Source: Bacteroides sp. M10 (GTDB taxonomy: Bacteria; Bacteroidota; Bacteroidia; Bacteroidales; Bacteroidaceae). From it: a stretch of 64,000 nucleotides of DNA. The translations under genes and the position numbers were made by a program. Positions 27,917 through 36,526 of this stretch are shown one piece after another. Below the pieces are notes generated by a model. That model saw only the letters and a list, made by a program, of their open reading frames with translations. It made no database searches and was not told where the DNA came from. The stretch is from contig NZ_CP060488.1 in assembly GCF_014334015.1 (NCBI RefSeq), forward strand, positions 1,260,501 to 1,324,500, written 5' to 3'. Each line of letters begins with the position of its first letter. The stretch's first letter is position 1.

Positions 27917-30900
27917 ATGGTTCGTTTTAATCTTGTTATCACCATACTACTAATGATAAGTATGGCTGTCAAAGCCAAACTGACCAGCCGGATGTTCGAT
28001 GTCAGGCATGTAGGCTATGCGGAAGGTCTTAGTAGTCAACGTGTTTTTTCGATTGTCGAGGATGGAGACGGTGCTATGTGGATTGCCACAAAAACCGGGA
28101 TAGACAGATACAACGGCTATACGGTAAAGAACTATGATTTACCGGGTAACTTCTATTATGGTGATCTTGCCGGACGCAGGCTTTACTTATTATACGACGC
28201 CCGACAGGGATTGTTTGCCTACGACCACACCGGACGAATCTACCGATACTCCACTATCTACGATCATTTTGAACAAATCCTCCATCTGGGACATTTGATT
28301 CAGGAAGAAGTCATCTTGAACAAACTTTGTTTGGATGATGACGGAACCTGGTGGATGGGATCTGATAAAGGACTATACAAGCAAGAAGCGGACAATCGTA
28401 TAGTTGCCGTACTCAAAGGACAATATGTCAACGACATCGCATTTGCCGGCGAATCACTTTTTGTGGGTACTTCTAACGGAGTCTGGCAACTTTCACACGC
28501 CCTGCCGGATAGAAAACACCAACTGCTGGAAGGATGGAATGTACAGACATTGTTCTGCGACAAACCGAAAAAAGAACTCTGGATAGGAACATTTGGCAGC
28601 GGCTTGTCTGTAATGAACCTCAACACTTCCAAAGTATTTACGCTGGAGGGACAAGGGAATACGTTCCTTCATCCGATACGGGCAATTACAGACTATGATG
28701 AGCATACCATACTTATAGGCGTGGACGGTGGCGGCGTGTATGCGATAGATAAAGACACACAGAAAGCCCGTTTACTGATGAATACCAAAGATGACACAGA
28801 TACTTACCTGCGGGGAAACGGCATATATGCCGTAACCAGAGACGATCAGGGTAACATCTGGATAGGTAGTTATACGGGAGGCGTATCTGTAGCTATCCTG
28901 CTGAAACATCCCATCTCGATATTAGCGCATGAAAAGGGAAACACCCATTCCCTCATCAGCAATAACGTGAATGATATCGAAGAAAACCCGGATGGCAACC
29001 AATGGTTTGCTACCGATAATGGAATCAGCATCCGAAACACCCTGTCAGGCACCTGGAAACACGTGCTGAAAGAAATTGTAACCATTTCTCTTTGCACATC
29101 CGGAAATGGAAACGTATGGGTAGGAACATACGGAGACGGGGTGTATCTATTGGATAACAGCGGGCGCGTGCTACGTCATCTCACCAAACAACAAGGGCAA
29201 TTGACTACCAATTATATTTTCTCCGTCAGACAAGACATGGAGGGGGACTTATGGATAGGAGGTCTGGACGGATGCCTAATCATGTTCGAAAAAGAAAAAG
29301 GCAACAGACGTTCCTTCGACGTGAACTGGGTGCAGTCCATTGAACCTATCGACCGAAACCAGGTAGCGGTGGCTACCGTCAACGGTTTCTTTCTGGTGAA
29401 CAAACACACAGGAAATATACAGCACTATGCCAATTCACAGGAATTTCACAATCAGAATGTCAGTGCTTATATCATCTCCATGCTATTCAATGACGACGGA
29501 ACAGTGTGGCTGGGAACCGAAGGGGGAGGATTGAACCTGTATGACATGAAAAACCGAACGGTAAAAACTTTCACTGTTCAAGAAGGATTGCCGTCCAACG
29601 ATATATATAGCTTGCAGCGAGACGACAAGAAACGCTTGTGGGTCAGCACCGGAAAAGGAATTGCCTTGATAGACAGCCTGCGCGTGTCGAACCTCAATTA
29701 TGCGGGCAATATAGACAAGGAATATAACAAGTCTTCGTTTGCCCGATTAATGAACGGTGAGTTTGTATATGGCAGCACGGATGGCGCTGTCTTTATCATG
29801 CCACTCGACATTTCAACCGTTGACTACTGGACGCTCCTGCGTTTCACGGGACTGACAGTTGACTATCAAAACGCCAAGGAAGAAGAATCGTTGAAACCCG
29901 CCATTCATGATATGCTTGCCGACCATGCCGTACAGCTCGGCTATAAATATAACTCGTTTACTATTTCTTTTGAATCTATCAACTATCGTTTCCAGCGCGA
30001 TATTGTCTATCAGCACATTTTAGAGGGGTATGACAATGACTGGAGTAAACCGTCTGCCGAGGGAAAAGCATCCTACACCAAAGTATCACCGGGCACTTAT
30101 CTTTTTAAGGTGCGCAGTCTGCGGCGCAGCGACGGAAAGACTATCTCCGAAAACACCTTAGAAGTACACGTGAGCCAGCCATGGTGGAACTCGTGGTGGG
30201 CTTGGACTATTTACCTATTTATAATAGGCTTCATTTTCTATTTCATCCTGCGGTATAAAAGCAACCAACTCCAGAAGAAATACGACGAAGACAAAATACG
30301 TTTCTTCATCGACACAGCGCATGACATTCGCACGCCGGTGACGCTTATCATGGCACCGCTGGAGGATTTGAACCGGGAACAAGATCTTTCGGACAAAGCC
30401 CGTTATTACCTGAATCTGGCCCATGAAAGTACCCGCAAGCTCCATTCACTCATCACACAGTTGCTCGAATTTGAAAAGGTAGACGCCCACAAACATTCCT
30501 TTTTATCGACTCCGCTTTGTCTGAATGAAGTTTTGCTGAAAGAAGTCTCCGTCTTCCGGTCTTTTTGCGAGAAGAAGCAGTTGACACTGAATCTGACCCA
30601 ACCCGACGAATCCATTTTCGTTTCGGCAGACAAGCATCTGATAGAGATGTTACTCGACAATCTTCTGTCCAATGCTTGCAAATACACAATGCCCCAAGGA
30701 GCAATCAGCCTGGATCTGAAAGTTACGAAACGCAAAGCCATCCTTTCGTTGAAAGATAACGGAATAGGTATACCAAAGAAAGCGAGAAAGCATATCTTTT
30801 CCGATATTTACAGAGCCGAAAATGCCCGGCAGTCACAGGAAGAAGGAACCGGATTCGGACTATTGCAGGTGCAGCGCATTGTAAAGATGCTACATGGAAA

Positions 30901-31888
30901 AATCACTTTCTGTTCCGAGGAGGGCAAGGGAACTACTTTCACCGTAACATTGCCACGAACTACCACCGTAGCCGAACCCGTGTCACACGAAGCATCCCTC
31001 GAACACTTTACCGACACATCGGATAAAAACAACCACGAAACAGACAAGATAAAAGATCCGGACGACCGGAATACATTGCTCATTGTAGAAGACCACGAGA
31101 CTCTCCGTCACTACCTCCGCCAGACCTTTGAACACCTCTATCGGGTAATTGATGTCGCCAACGGAGACGAAGCTATCGCCTGCCTCGCCAATGAATATCC
31201 GGATATCATCCTCTCCGACGTCATGATGCCCGGCATACGGGGGGACGAACTTTGCAAACTGGTCAAAGAGAATCCCGACACATCGGGTATTCCTGTCGTT
31301 CTGCTGACGGCAAAGGCTAACCATGAAGCAATAGTGGAAGGATTGAAGAAAGGCGCGGATGATTACATCCCCAAGCCATTCAGTACCGAAATTCTGAAAC
31401 TAAAAGTGCAAGGATTGATTGACAATCGAAACAGACAACGGCAGTTCTTCATGCGACAGGCCATCGCTCAAGTAGAGGCGGGTAGCAAACATAACGACAA
31501 TGAAAGTAATATAAGCAATGAAAGTGTCGACAATGAAAGCGCAACGACAGCAAGCGAAACAATGGCCGAGGGTGACCGCCAATTCATTATGCAAGCCACC
31601 CGCTTCGTTCTTGAACATTTGGATGAACCCGATTTCAACATCAATCTCTTGTGTCATGAAATGGCAATGAGCCGGACACTGTTCTACAGTCGTCTTAAAT
31701 CACTGACGGGAAAAGGGCCACAGGAATTTATCCGTATCATCCGACTTCAGAAGGCTGCCGAACTGCTGAAAGAAGGCAAAAGCGTAACCGATGTCGCCGC
31801 CGAAACAGGATTCGTCAACACGAAATATTTCAGTTCATTGTTCAAGAAACAATTCGGGATGCAGCCGAGTAAATATAGTGGGAAATAG
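27917..31888 (+). CDS. Hybrid two-component system regulator (HTCS), mixed-linkage glucan PUL
   Basis: A 1,323-residue sensor-regulator, a paralogue of the HTCS at 11,614. It has a signal peptide (about 1-20), beta-propeller repeats (GLSSQRVFSIVEDGDGAMW onward), a Y_Y_Y domain (about 660-750), one membrane helix (about 760-780), histidine kinase with His802 in AHDIRTP and NGIGIP / GTGFG ATP-binding motifs, receiver with Asp1101 in SDVMMPG, and an AraC-type DNA-binding domain at the end. It has its own promoter. Its likely targets are the paired repeats at 32,365-32,402 in front of GH16. By position it corresponds to the HTCS I remember from the B. ovatus mixed-linkage glucan locus. Confidence 0.95.
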   Translation: MVRFNLVITILLMISMAVKAKLTSRMFDVRHVGYAEGLSSQRVFSIVEDGDGAMWIATKTGIDRYNGYTVKNYDLPGNFYYGDLAGRRLYLLYDARQGLFAYDHTGRIYRYSTIYDHFEQILHLGHLIQEEVILNKLCLDDDGTWWMGSDKGLYKQEADNRIVAVLKGQYVNDIAFAGESLFVGTSNGVWQLSHALPDRKHQLLEGWNVQTLFCDKPKKELWIGTFGSGLSVMNLNTSKVFTLEGQGNTFLHPIRAITDYDEHTILIGVDGGGVYAIDKDTQKARLLMNTKDDTDTYLRGNGIYAVTRDDQGNIWIGSYTGGVSVAILLKHPISILAHEKGNTHSLISNNVNDIEENPDGNQWFATDNGISIRNTLSGTWKHVLKEIVTISLCTSGNGNVWVGTYGDGVYLLDNSGRVLRHLTKQQGQLTTNYIFSVRQDMEGDLWIGGLDGCLIMFEKEKGNRRSFDVNWVQSIEPIDRNQVAVATVNGFFLVNKHTGNIQHYANSQEFHNQNVSAYIISMLFNDDGTVWLGTEGGGLNLYDMKNRTVKTFTVQEGLPSNDIYSLQRDDKKRLWVSTGKGIALIDSLRVSNLNYAGNIDKEYNKSSFARLMNGEFVYGSTDGAVFIMPLDISTVDYWTLLRFTGLTVDYQNAKEEESLKPAIHDMLADHAVQLGYKYNSFTISFESINYRFQRDIVYQHILEGYDNDWSKPSAEGKASYTKVSPGTYLFKVRSLRRSDGKTISENTLEVHVSQPWWNSWWAWTIYLFIIGFIFYFILRYKSNQLQKKYDEDKIRFFIDTAHDIRTPVTLIMAPLEDLNREQDLSDKARYYLNLAHESTRKLHSLITQLLEFEKVDAHKHSFLSTPLCLNEVLLKEVSVFRSFCEKKQLTLNLTQPDESIFVSADKHLIEMLLDNLLSNACKYTMPQGAISLDLKVTKRKAILSLKDNGIGIPKKARKHIFSDIYRAENARQSQEEGTGFGLLQVQRIVKMLHGKITFCSEEGKGTTFTVTLPRTTTVAEPVSHEASLEHFTDTSDKNNHETDKIKDPDDRNTLLIVEDHETLRHYLRQTFEHLYRVIDVANGDEAIACLANEYPDIILSDVMMPGIRGDELCKLVKENPDTSGIPVVLLTAKANHEAIVEGLKKGADDYIPKPFSTEILKLKVQGLIDNRNRQRQFFMRQAIAQVEAGSKHNDNESNISNESVDNESATTASETMAEGDRQFIMQATRFVLEHLDEPDFNINLLCHEMAMSRTLFYSRLKSLTGKGPQEFIRIIRLQKAAELLKEGKSVTDVAAETGFVNTKYFSSLFKKQFGMQPSKYSGK

Positions 31889-31920
31889 ACAACCTTTAAA
31901 AGATAAGAAAGGAATATATT

Positions 31921-32004
31921 TTAGGCACGGATTACACGGATTTCACGGTTTTAATGCAATGATTACGCAAAGCAACCGTGTTTATCCGTGTAATCCGTGC
32001 CTAA
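31921..32004. repeat. Perfect 21-bp inverted repeat, extended imperfectly to about 30 bp
   Basis: Positions 31921-31941 and 31984-32004 are perfect reverse complements (core GGCACGGATTACACGG), and the pairing continues inward with a few mismatches. It begins 32 bp after the HTCS stop and could end its transcript. The GGCACGGATTACACGG sequence looks like a dispersed Bacteroides intergenic repeat from memory, which I cannot check here. It is the first of three hairpin elements in the 602-bp gene-free gap 31889-32490. Confidence 0.75.
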
Positions 32005-32023
32005 TCCTTAATTTACAATTTAG

Positions 32024-32046
32024 TTCATAACCGTACTGGTTATGAA
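32024..32046. repeat. Short perfect hairpin
   Basis: TTCATAACC, a 5-nt loop, then GGTTATGAA form a perfect 9-bp stem, extendable by a further 3 bp with one G-T pair. It lies between the long inverted repeat and the 22-bp palindrome array. Role unknown. Confidence 0.6.
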
Positions 32047-32140
32047 TTAAACAAGGATAGTCTCTTATTCTTATTGCTCTCTATAGCTATTCTTTTATAG
32101 CTGGTTCCCTATTCAAACTTATTTTATTCGCTACTTTTAT

Positions 32141-32230
32141 TTCGTTCCACTATAGTACACTTTGCGTCCGACTATAGTGGTACGCAAGGTACACTATAGT
32201 TATCTTTGCGGAACACTATAGTGGAACGAA
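32141..32230. repeat. Array of four ACTATAGT palindromes at exact 22-bp period within a 16-bp inverted repeat
   Basis: ACTATAGT occurs at 32149, 32171, 32193 and 32215, each exactly 22 bp apart. The 14-bp spacers share CTTTGCG in spacers 1 and 3, while spacer 2 carries a related core in the opposite direction. The outer 16 bp (32141-32156 and 32215-32230, TTCGTTCCACTATAGT) are perfect reverse complements. A -7-like TATCTTTG lies inside at 32201-32208. It is 260 bp upstream of the GH16 ATG. It looks like a binding array for a dimeric protein or a small mobile palindromic repeat, and I do not recognise it. Confidence 0.85.
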
Positions 32231-32364
32231 AAAAGAATAGCTAACGGAGCTAATCTGATTAGGCAAACAAAGAAATAAAAATAGTATTTGACTCCTTTCC
32301 GCACCGAAACAATCTTTGAAAAAGAATGGGCAGGATAACGTCCGTTCGATAAAAATCAGCAGAT

Positions 32365-32402
32365 TTGTCAGCAATCAAACCTTATATGTCAGCAATCTGA
32401 CC
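32365..32402 (+). promoter_or_regulatory. Candidate HTCS operator: two 17-bp direct repeats, 21-bp period
   Basis: The 10-mer GTCAGCAATC is repeated exactly at 32367 and 32388, inside longer repeats that both end in ACC (32365-32381 and 32386-32402). Period and placement match the candidate operator at 15,704-15,742, but the core sequence differs, as expected for two HTCS proteins with separate regulons. Confidence 0.6.
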
Positions 32403-32423
32403 ATCGTTTTAGCCTGATATTAG

Positions 32424-32431
32424 CATCTTTG
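32424..32431 (+). promoter_or_regulatory. -7 box of the GH16-susC operon
   Basis: CATCTTTG differs from TAnnTTTG at the first base only. It lies 36 bp downstream of the start of the second GTCAGCAATC copy and 59 bp before the GH16 ATG. No -33 element is visible, which fits activator dependence. Confidence 0.45.
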
Positions 32432-32490
32432 CACCAGGCTTTACAAGTATAAAGCACATATTACGTTCAACCTTTTAAAATGCTAAAACG

Positions 32491-33306
32491 ATGAAAAAAG
32501 TAGCACTATTTCTATTTTTATCCGTTTGCTTCGCGCAACAATCCTGCTCGTCTGATTCTGTTGGAACGGAACCGGAGGAGAATCCACAAGACATTCTTTT
32601 TAAAGATGATTTCAACTTTTTCGACGAAAAAGTATGGACGAAAGAAACTCATGAACCCGGTTGGACCAATCAAGAACTGCAAGCATACGATGCCGCCCAT
32701 GTATCAGTAGGAAAGGACGGGGATAAATCAGTTCTGATTCTGACTGCCGAACGCAAAGGGAATAAAATCTATTCCGGCAGAATCAATTCAAAAGGGAAAA
32801 AGAATTTCAAGTATCGCAAGATAGAAGCAAGTATCAAGCTTCCCAAGACCAACGGCGGACTTTGGCCTGCATTCTGGATGATGGGAGACAATGACAAACA
32901 GTGGCCGGCATGCGGAGAGATCGATATTATGGAAATGGGAGAACAGAGCGGAATGGCTGCGGGCGATTCGGAAAAACAAGTGAACACCGCCATTCACTAT
33001 GGTGCCAGCGTGGCGGATCACGAACAGCAATACTACAAAGCCAATGTTGCCAACAGTCTGCAAGACGGCAATTATCACACCTACTCTCTGGATTGGGATG
33101 AAAACAGCCTGACCATATCCGTCGACAACGTGAAGTTCCATACATTCGACATTAGCTCGAACTCTTACTTTCACGACAACTTCTACGTCCTGTTCAACCT
33201 CGCCGTGGGAGGTGCGTTTACAGGAATTACCGACGTCAATAAACTGACAGGCCTGAAAGACGGTCAAAAAGTAAATATGTACATCGACTGGGTGAGAATA
33301 TTATAG
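32491..33306 (+). CDS. GH16 endo-beta-glucanase lipoprotein, probable mixed-linkage (1,3;1,4) glucanase
   Basis: A 271-residue lipoprotein (AQQSC, Cys19, followed by SSDSVGTEPEE, a likely surface-export signal). It is a single GH16 jelly roll with WPAFWMMG and the catalytic block GEIDIMEM, which gives nucleophile Glu143 and acid/base Glu148. Glu143 is the nucleophile number I remember for BoGH16MLG of B. ovatus, which cuts cereal mixed-linkage beta-glucan at the cell surface. Length and neighbours (HTCS before; SusC, SusD, SGBP, GH3 after) fit the same system. A laminarinase-type specificity is the main alternative. It is the first gene of the operon, with susC 20 bp downstream. Confidence 0.9.
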   Translation: MKKVALFLFLSVCFAQQSCSSDSVGTEPEENPQDILFKDDFNFFDEKVWTKETHEPGWTNQELQAYDAAHVSVGKDGDKSVLILTAERKGNKIYSGRINSKGKKNFKYRKIEASIKLPKTNGGLWPAFWMMGDNDKQWPACGEIDIMEMGEQSGMAAGDSEKQVNTAIHYGASVADHEQQYYKANVANSLQDGNYHTYSLDWDENSLTISVDNVKFHTFDISSNSYFHDNFYVLFNLAVGGAFTGITDVNKLTGLKDGQKVNMYIDWVRIL

Positions 33307-33326
33307 GAATCTTAAATATACATGCT

Positions 33327-36300
33327 ATGAATATGAAAAAATGTAAGTATCTATTGTTTTGCGGAACGCTCGCCCTTGGGATGGCGGGAAGTTTCCAGCA
33401 AGTGTATGCAGCAACAGAACCAAGTTCACAAGCTGTTCAACAACAAAGTAACAAGGTAACCGGAAAAGTGAACGATGCCACAGGTCCCATCATCGGGGCT
33501 TCTGTAGTGGAAAAAGGAACTGCCAACGGAACCATTACCGATTTGGATGGAAATTTCAGTTTAAACGTAAAAGCAGGAGCTACGCTCGTTGTCAGTTACG
33601 TAGGTTATAAATCCGAAGAGGTGAAAGTGGGAAAAGGTCCTTTGAATATCACTTTGAAAGAAGATGCCAAAGCATTGGATGAAGTGGTGGTCACCGCCCT
33701 CGGTATCAAGAGAGAACGCAAAGCATTGGGCTACGGCATTGATGAAGTAAAAGGTGAAGCCTTAACCAAAGCCAAAGAAACGAATCTCATCAACTCCATG
33801 GCAGGACGTGTGCCGGGCTTGGTAGTCAGCCAGACTGCCGGCGGTCCTTCCGGCTCTACACGTGTCATTCTGCGAGGCAGTACCGAAATGACCGGAAACA
33901 ACCAGCCTCTTTATGTAGTGGACGGTGTACCTCTGGATAATACCAATTTCGGCAGTGCCGGTACAAACGGTGGCTTCGACTTGGGCGACGGCATTTCAAG
34001 CATCAATGCCGATGACGTGGAAAACATGTCGGTATTGAAAGGTCCTGCAGCGTCCGCTCTTTATGGTAGCCGTGCCAGCCACGGTGTCATCTTGATTACA
34101 ACCAAGCGCGCCAACAAGGACAAAGTCAGCGTAGAATATAACGGAACACTGACTTTTGACACCCAACTCGCCAAATGGGACGAAGTGCAGCAGATATACG
34201 GTATGGGAAGCAACGGTACTTATAGCTATGATGCCATATCCAACACAAACAAAAGCTGGGGACCCAAGGCAGACGGTTCAAACATGCTGAAGTATTTCGA
34301 TGGCGTGGAACGTCCTTTCCTGATTATTCCCGACAATACGTCCAGCTTCTTCCGCACGGGTATCACCGCCACCAACTCCGCCATCATAGGTGTGAACAAC
34401 GGAAAAACCGGTATTCGCTTTACCTATACGGACATGCGCAATAAAGACATTGTTCCCCAGACGCACATGAGTCGTGATATTTTCAACCTGCGTGCCAATA
34501 CGTCTACAGGAAAAGTAGACTTGGATTTCAGCGTCAACTATACACGGGAAGACGTGAAGAACCGCCCGGCATTAGGCGACAGCAAGTCAAATATCGGTAA
34601 AAACCTGATGACCCTCGCTACCACTTACGACCAGGAATGGCTACAAACCTATCAGACTGCCGATGGCGAATATTCCAACTGGAACGGTATGGATCCCTAC
34701 AACGTGAATCCGTACTGGGATATCTATAAGAACTTCAATAAATCCAAGAAGGACTTGTTCCGTATGAATGGCAAGGCTGTATGGAACATCGACCAGCACC
34801 TGAAACTTCAGGCAACATTGGGCGCCGAACTCAACTGGTTCACGTTCGATGATTACAAAGCGCCGACCACTCCCGGATTCGAAGCCGGAAGACTTCAAAA
34901 CAGCGCTTTCCGCAACCGCATGTACAACTTTGAAGTATTGGCTCTCTATAACAACCATTGGGGTGATTTCGATTTCAACGCTACGTTGGGCGGCAATGTA
35001 TATAAGGTGAACAACCAGACCACTGTTACCACCGCTCAAGACATGAAGATACGCGATGTCCCTTCATTGACGAGCTTCAACGAGATCAGTGTAGTGCCCG
35101 GCAGTTACCGCAAGCAGATTAATTCGGTCTACGGAGCAGTGAACGTAGGATGGAAACACATGCTTTACCTGGATGCTACGTTGCGTGGCGACCAATCGTC
35201 TACCCTTCCTGTCAGTAGCAATATGTATATGTACCCTTCTTTCTCCGGTAGCTTTGTGTTCTCCGAGCTGACGCAACTGGGTGACCTCCTGCCCTACGGA
35301 AAGCTACGTATGTCATGGGCGCAAGTGGGTAGTGATACCGATCCTTATCAATTGGGACTTGTCTATACGAAATCCAAATATGCTTATCCCGGATATACCA
35401 TCGGATATATCGATAACGGAACCATCCCCAACAAAAACTTGAAACCGACCAAAACAAATTCTGTGGAAATGGGATTGGAATTAAAATTCCTGAAGAACCG
35501 TATCGGGCTGGATTTCACCTACTATTCTCAAATCAGTAAAAACCAGATTATGGGAATGGCAAGTTCCTGGACCACCGGTTATAACTATCGCTTAATCAAT
35601 GCCGGCAAAATAGAAAACAAAGGTATTGAGATTGCCCTTAGCACACGACCGATTCAAACACGTGATTTCTCCTGGGATATTAATCTGAACTTCTCCAAAA
35701 ACAGCAATAAGGTAAAAGAACTGGATGGCGAATCGGATATGTTTGAACTGGAAAAAGCTAGTTGGCTCGACGTTCAGGTAGCCGCTAAGGTAGGCGAAAA
35801 CTTTGGTTCTATCGTAGGCCCGGACTTCCAACGAAACGAAAAGGGAGATATTCTGATTGACCCGCAAACCGGTCTGCCGCAATATGACAAAAGCAACCAC
35901 GTATTGGGTAATGCCTCCTGGGATTGGACAGGCGGATTGCTCACCAATTTTACCTACAAGAATGTTTCGCTGGTAGCGGTATTCGATGTGAAAGTAGGTG
36001 CCGACCTCTATTCCATGTCTGCCCGTGCCGCGCACGAATCGGGTAAAAGTCCCGAGACATTGGCTGGACGTGATGCCTGGTATCGCTCGGAAGAAGAAAG
36101 ATTAGCAGCCGGCATTGCGAAAGGAGCCGATAACTGGAAACCGACAGGTGGATTCGTTGCTCCGGGTGTCATTGACAACGGTGATGGAACTTATCGTCCC
36201 AACGACATCTACATCAATCCCGAAGACTACTGGATGAGCGTTTGCCGTAATGCACCTTCTATGTTTATTTACGACAACTCGTATGTGAAATGCCGTGAAC

Positions 36301-36515
36301 TGACATTGAGTTATAATGTACCCAAATCCTGGCTAAAGAACGTAATAAGCGGACTGACCGTTTCGTTCGTTGCCCGCAATCCATTCATCGTATGGAAGAA
36401 TATCCCGAATATCGACCCGGATTCCAACTATAACAATACCACCGGTATGGGACTTGAATACGGCTCATTGCCTTCACGCAGAAGCTATGGTTTTAATGTA
36501 AATGTGAAATTCTAA
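33327..36515 (+). CDS. SusC-family TonB-dependent transporter, mixed-linkage glucan PUL
   Basis: A 1,062-residue transporter with signal peptide (about 1-28; a second ATG at 33333 is equally possible), a carboxypeptidase-regulatory-like domain (about 42-110), TonB box region EVVVTALG at about 118, a plug with VVDGVPLDN and ALYGSRASHGVILITT, and a barrel ending NVNVKF. It is a close paralogue of the SusC at 15,806. In the B. ovatus mixed-linkage glucan locus the gene in this place imports the oligosaccharides released by GH16. It starts 20 bp after GH16 and 11 bp before susD, so all are co-transcribed. Confidence 0.95.
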   Translation: MNMKKCKYLLFCGTLALGMAGSFQQVYAATEPSSQAVQQQSNKVTGKVNDATGPIIGASVVEKGTANGTITDLDGNFSLNVKAGATLVVSYVGYKSEEVKVGKGPLNITLKEDAKALDEVVVTALGIKRERKALGYGIDEVKGEALTKAKETNLINSMAGRVPGLVVSQTAGGPSGSTRVILRGSTEMTGNNQPLYVVDGVPLDNTNFGSAGTNGGFDLGDGISSINADDVENMSVLKGPAASALYGSRASHGVILITTKRANKDKVSVEYNGTLTFDTQLAKWDEVQQIYGMGSNGTYSYDAISNTNKSWGPKADGSNMLKYFDGVERPFLIIPDNTSSFFRTGITATNSAIIGVNNGKTGIRFTYTDMRNKDIVPQTHMSRDIFNLRANTSTGKVDLDFSVNYTREDVKNRPALGDSKSNIGKNLMTLATTYDQEWLQTYQTADGEYSNWNGMDPYNVNPYWDIYKNFNKSKKDLFRMNGKAVWNIDQHLKLQATLGAELNWFTFDDYKAPTTPGFEAGRLQNSAFRNRMYNFEVLALYNNHWGDFDFNATLGGNVYKVNNQTTVTTAQDMKIRDVPSLTSFNEISVVPGSYRKQINSVYGAVNVGWKHMLYLDATLRGDQSSTLPVSSNMYMYPSFSGSFVFSELTQLGDLLPYGKLRMSWAQVGSDTDPYQLGLVYTKSKYAYPGYTIGYIDNGTIPNKNLKPTKTNSVEMGLELKFLKNRIGLDFTYYSQISKNQIMGMASSWTTGYNYRLINAGKIENKGIEIALSTRPIQTRDFSWDINLNFSKNSNKVKELDGESDMFELEKASWLDVQVAAKVGENFGSIVGPDFQRNEKGDILIDPQTGLPQYDKSNHVLGNASWDWTGGLLTNFTYKNVSLVAVFDVKVGADLYSMSARAAHESGKSPETLAGRDAWYRSEEERLAAGIAKGADNWKPTGGFVAPGVIDNGDGTYRPNDIYINPEDYWMSVCRNAPSMFIYDNSYVKCRELTLSYNVPKSWLKNVISGLTVSFVARNPFIVWKNIPNIDPDSNYNNTTGMGLEYGSLPSRRSYGFNVNVKF

Positions 36516-36526
36516 AAAGAGATATC

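Noticed and set aside
31791..32030. 79-codon frame overlapping the end of the second HTCS gene
   Set aside because: It runs out of the HTCS coding region in another phase into the inverted repeat. It has no signal or domain.
32141..32230. The 22-bp array as a CRISPR array
   Set aside because: The repeat unit is only an 8-bp palindrome, the 14-bp spacers are related to each other, and there are no cas genes.
32141..32230. The 22-bp array as a plasmid-type replication origin
   Set aside because: Iteron length would fit, but no replication protein gene, DnaA box cluster or AT-rich unwinding tract belongs to it. The context is a chromosomal PUL.
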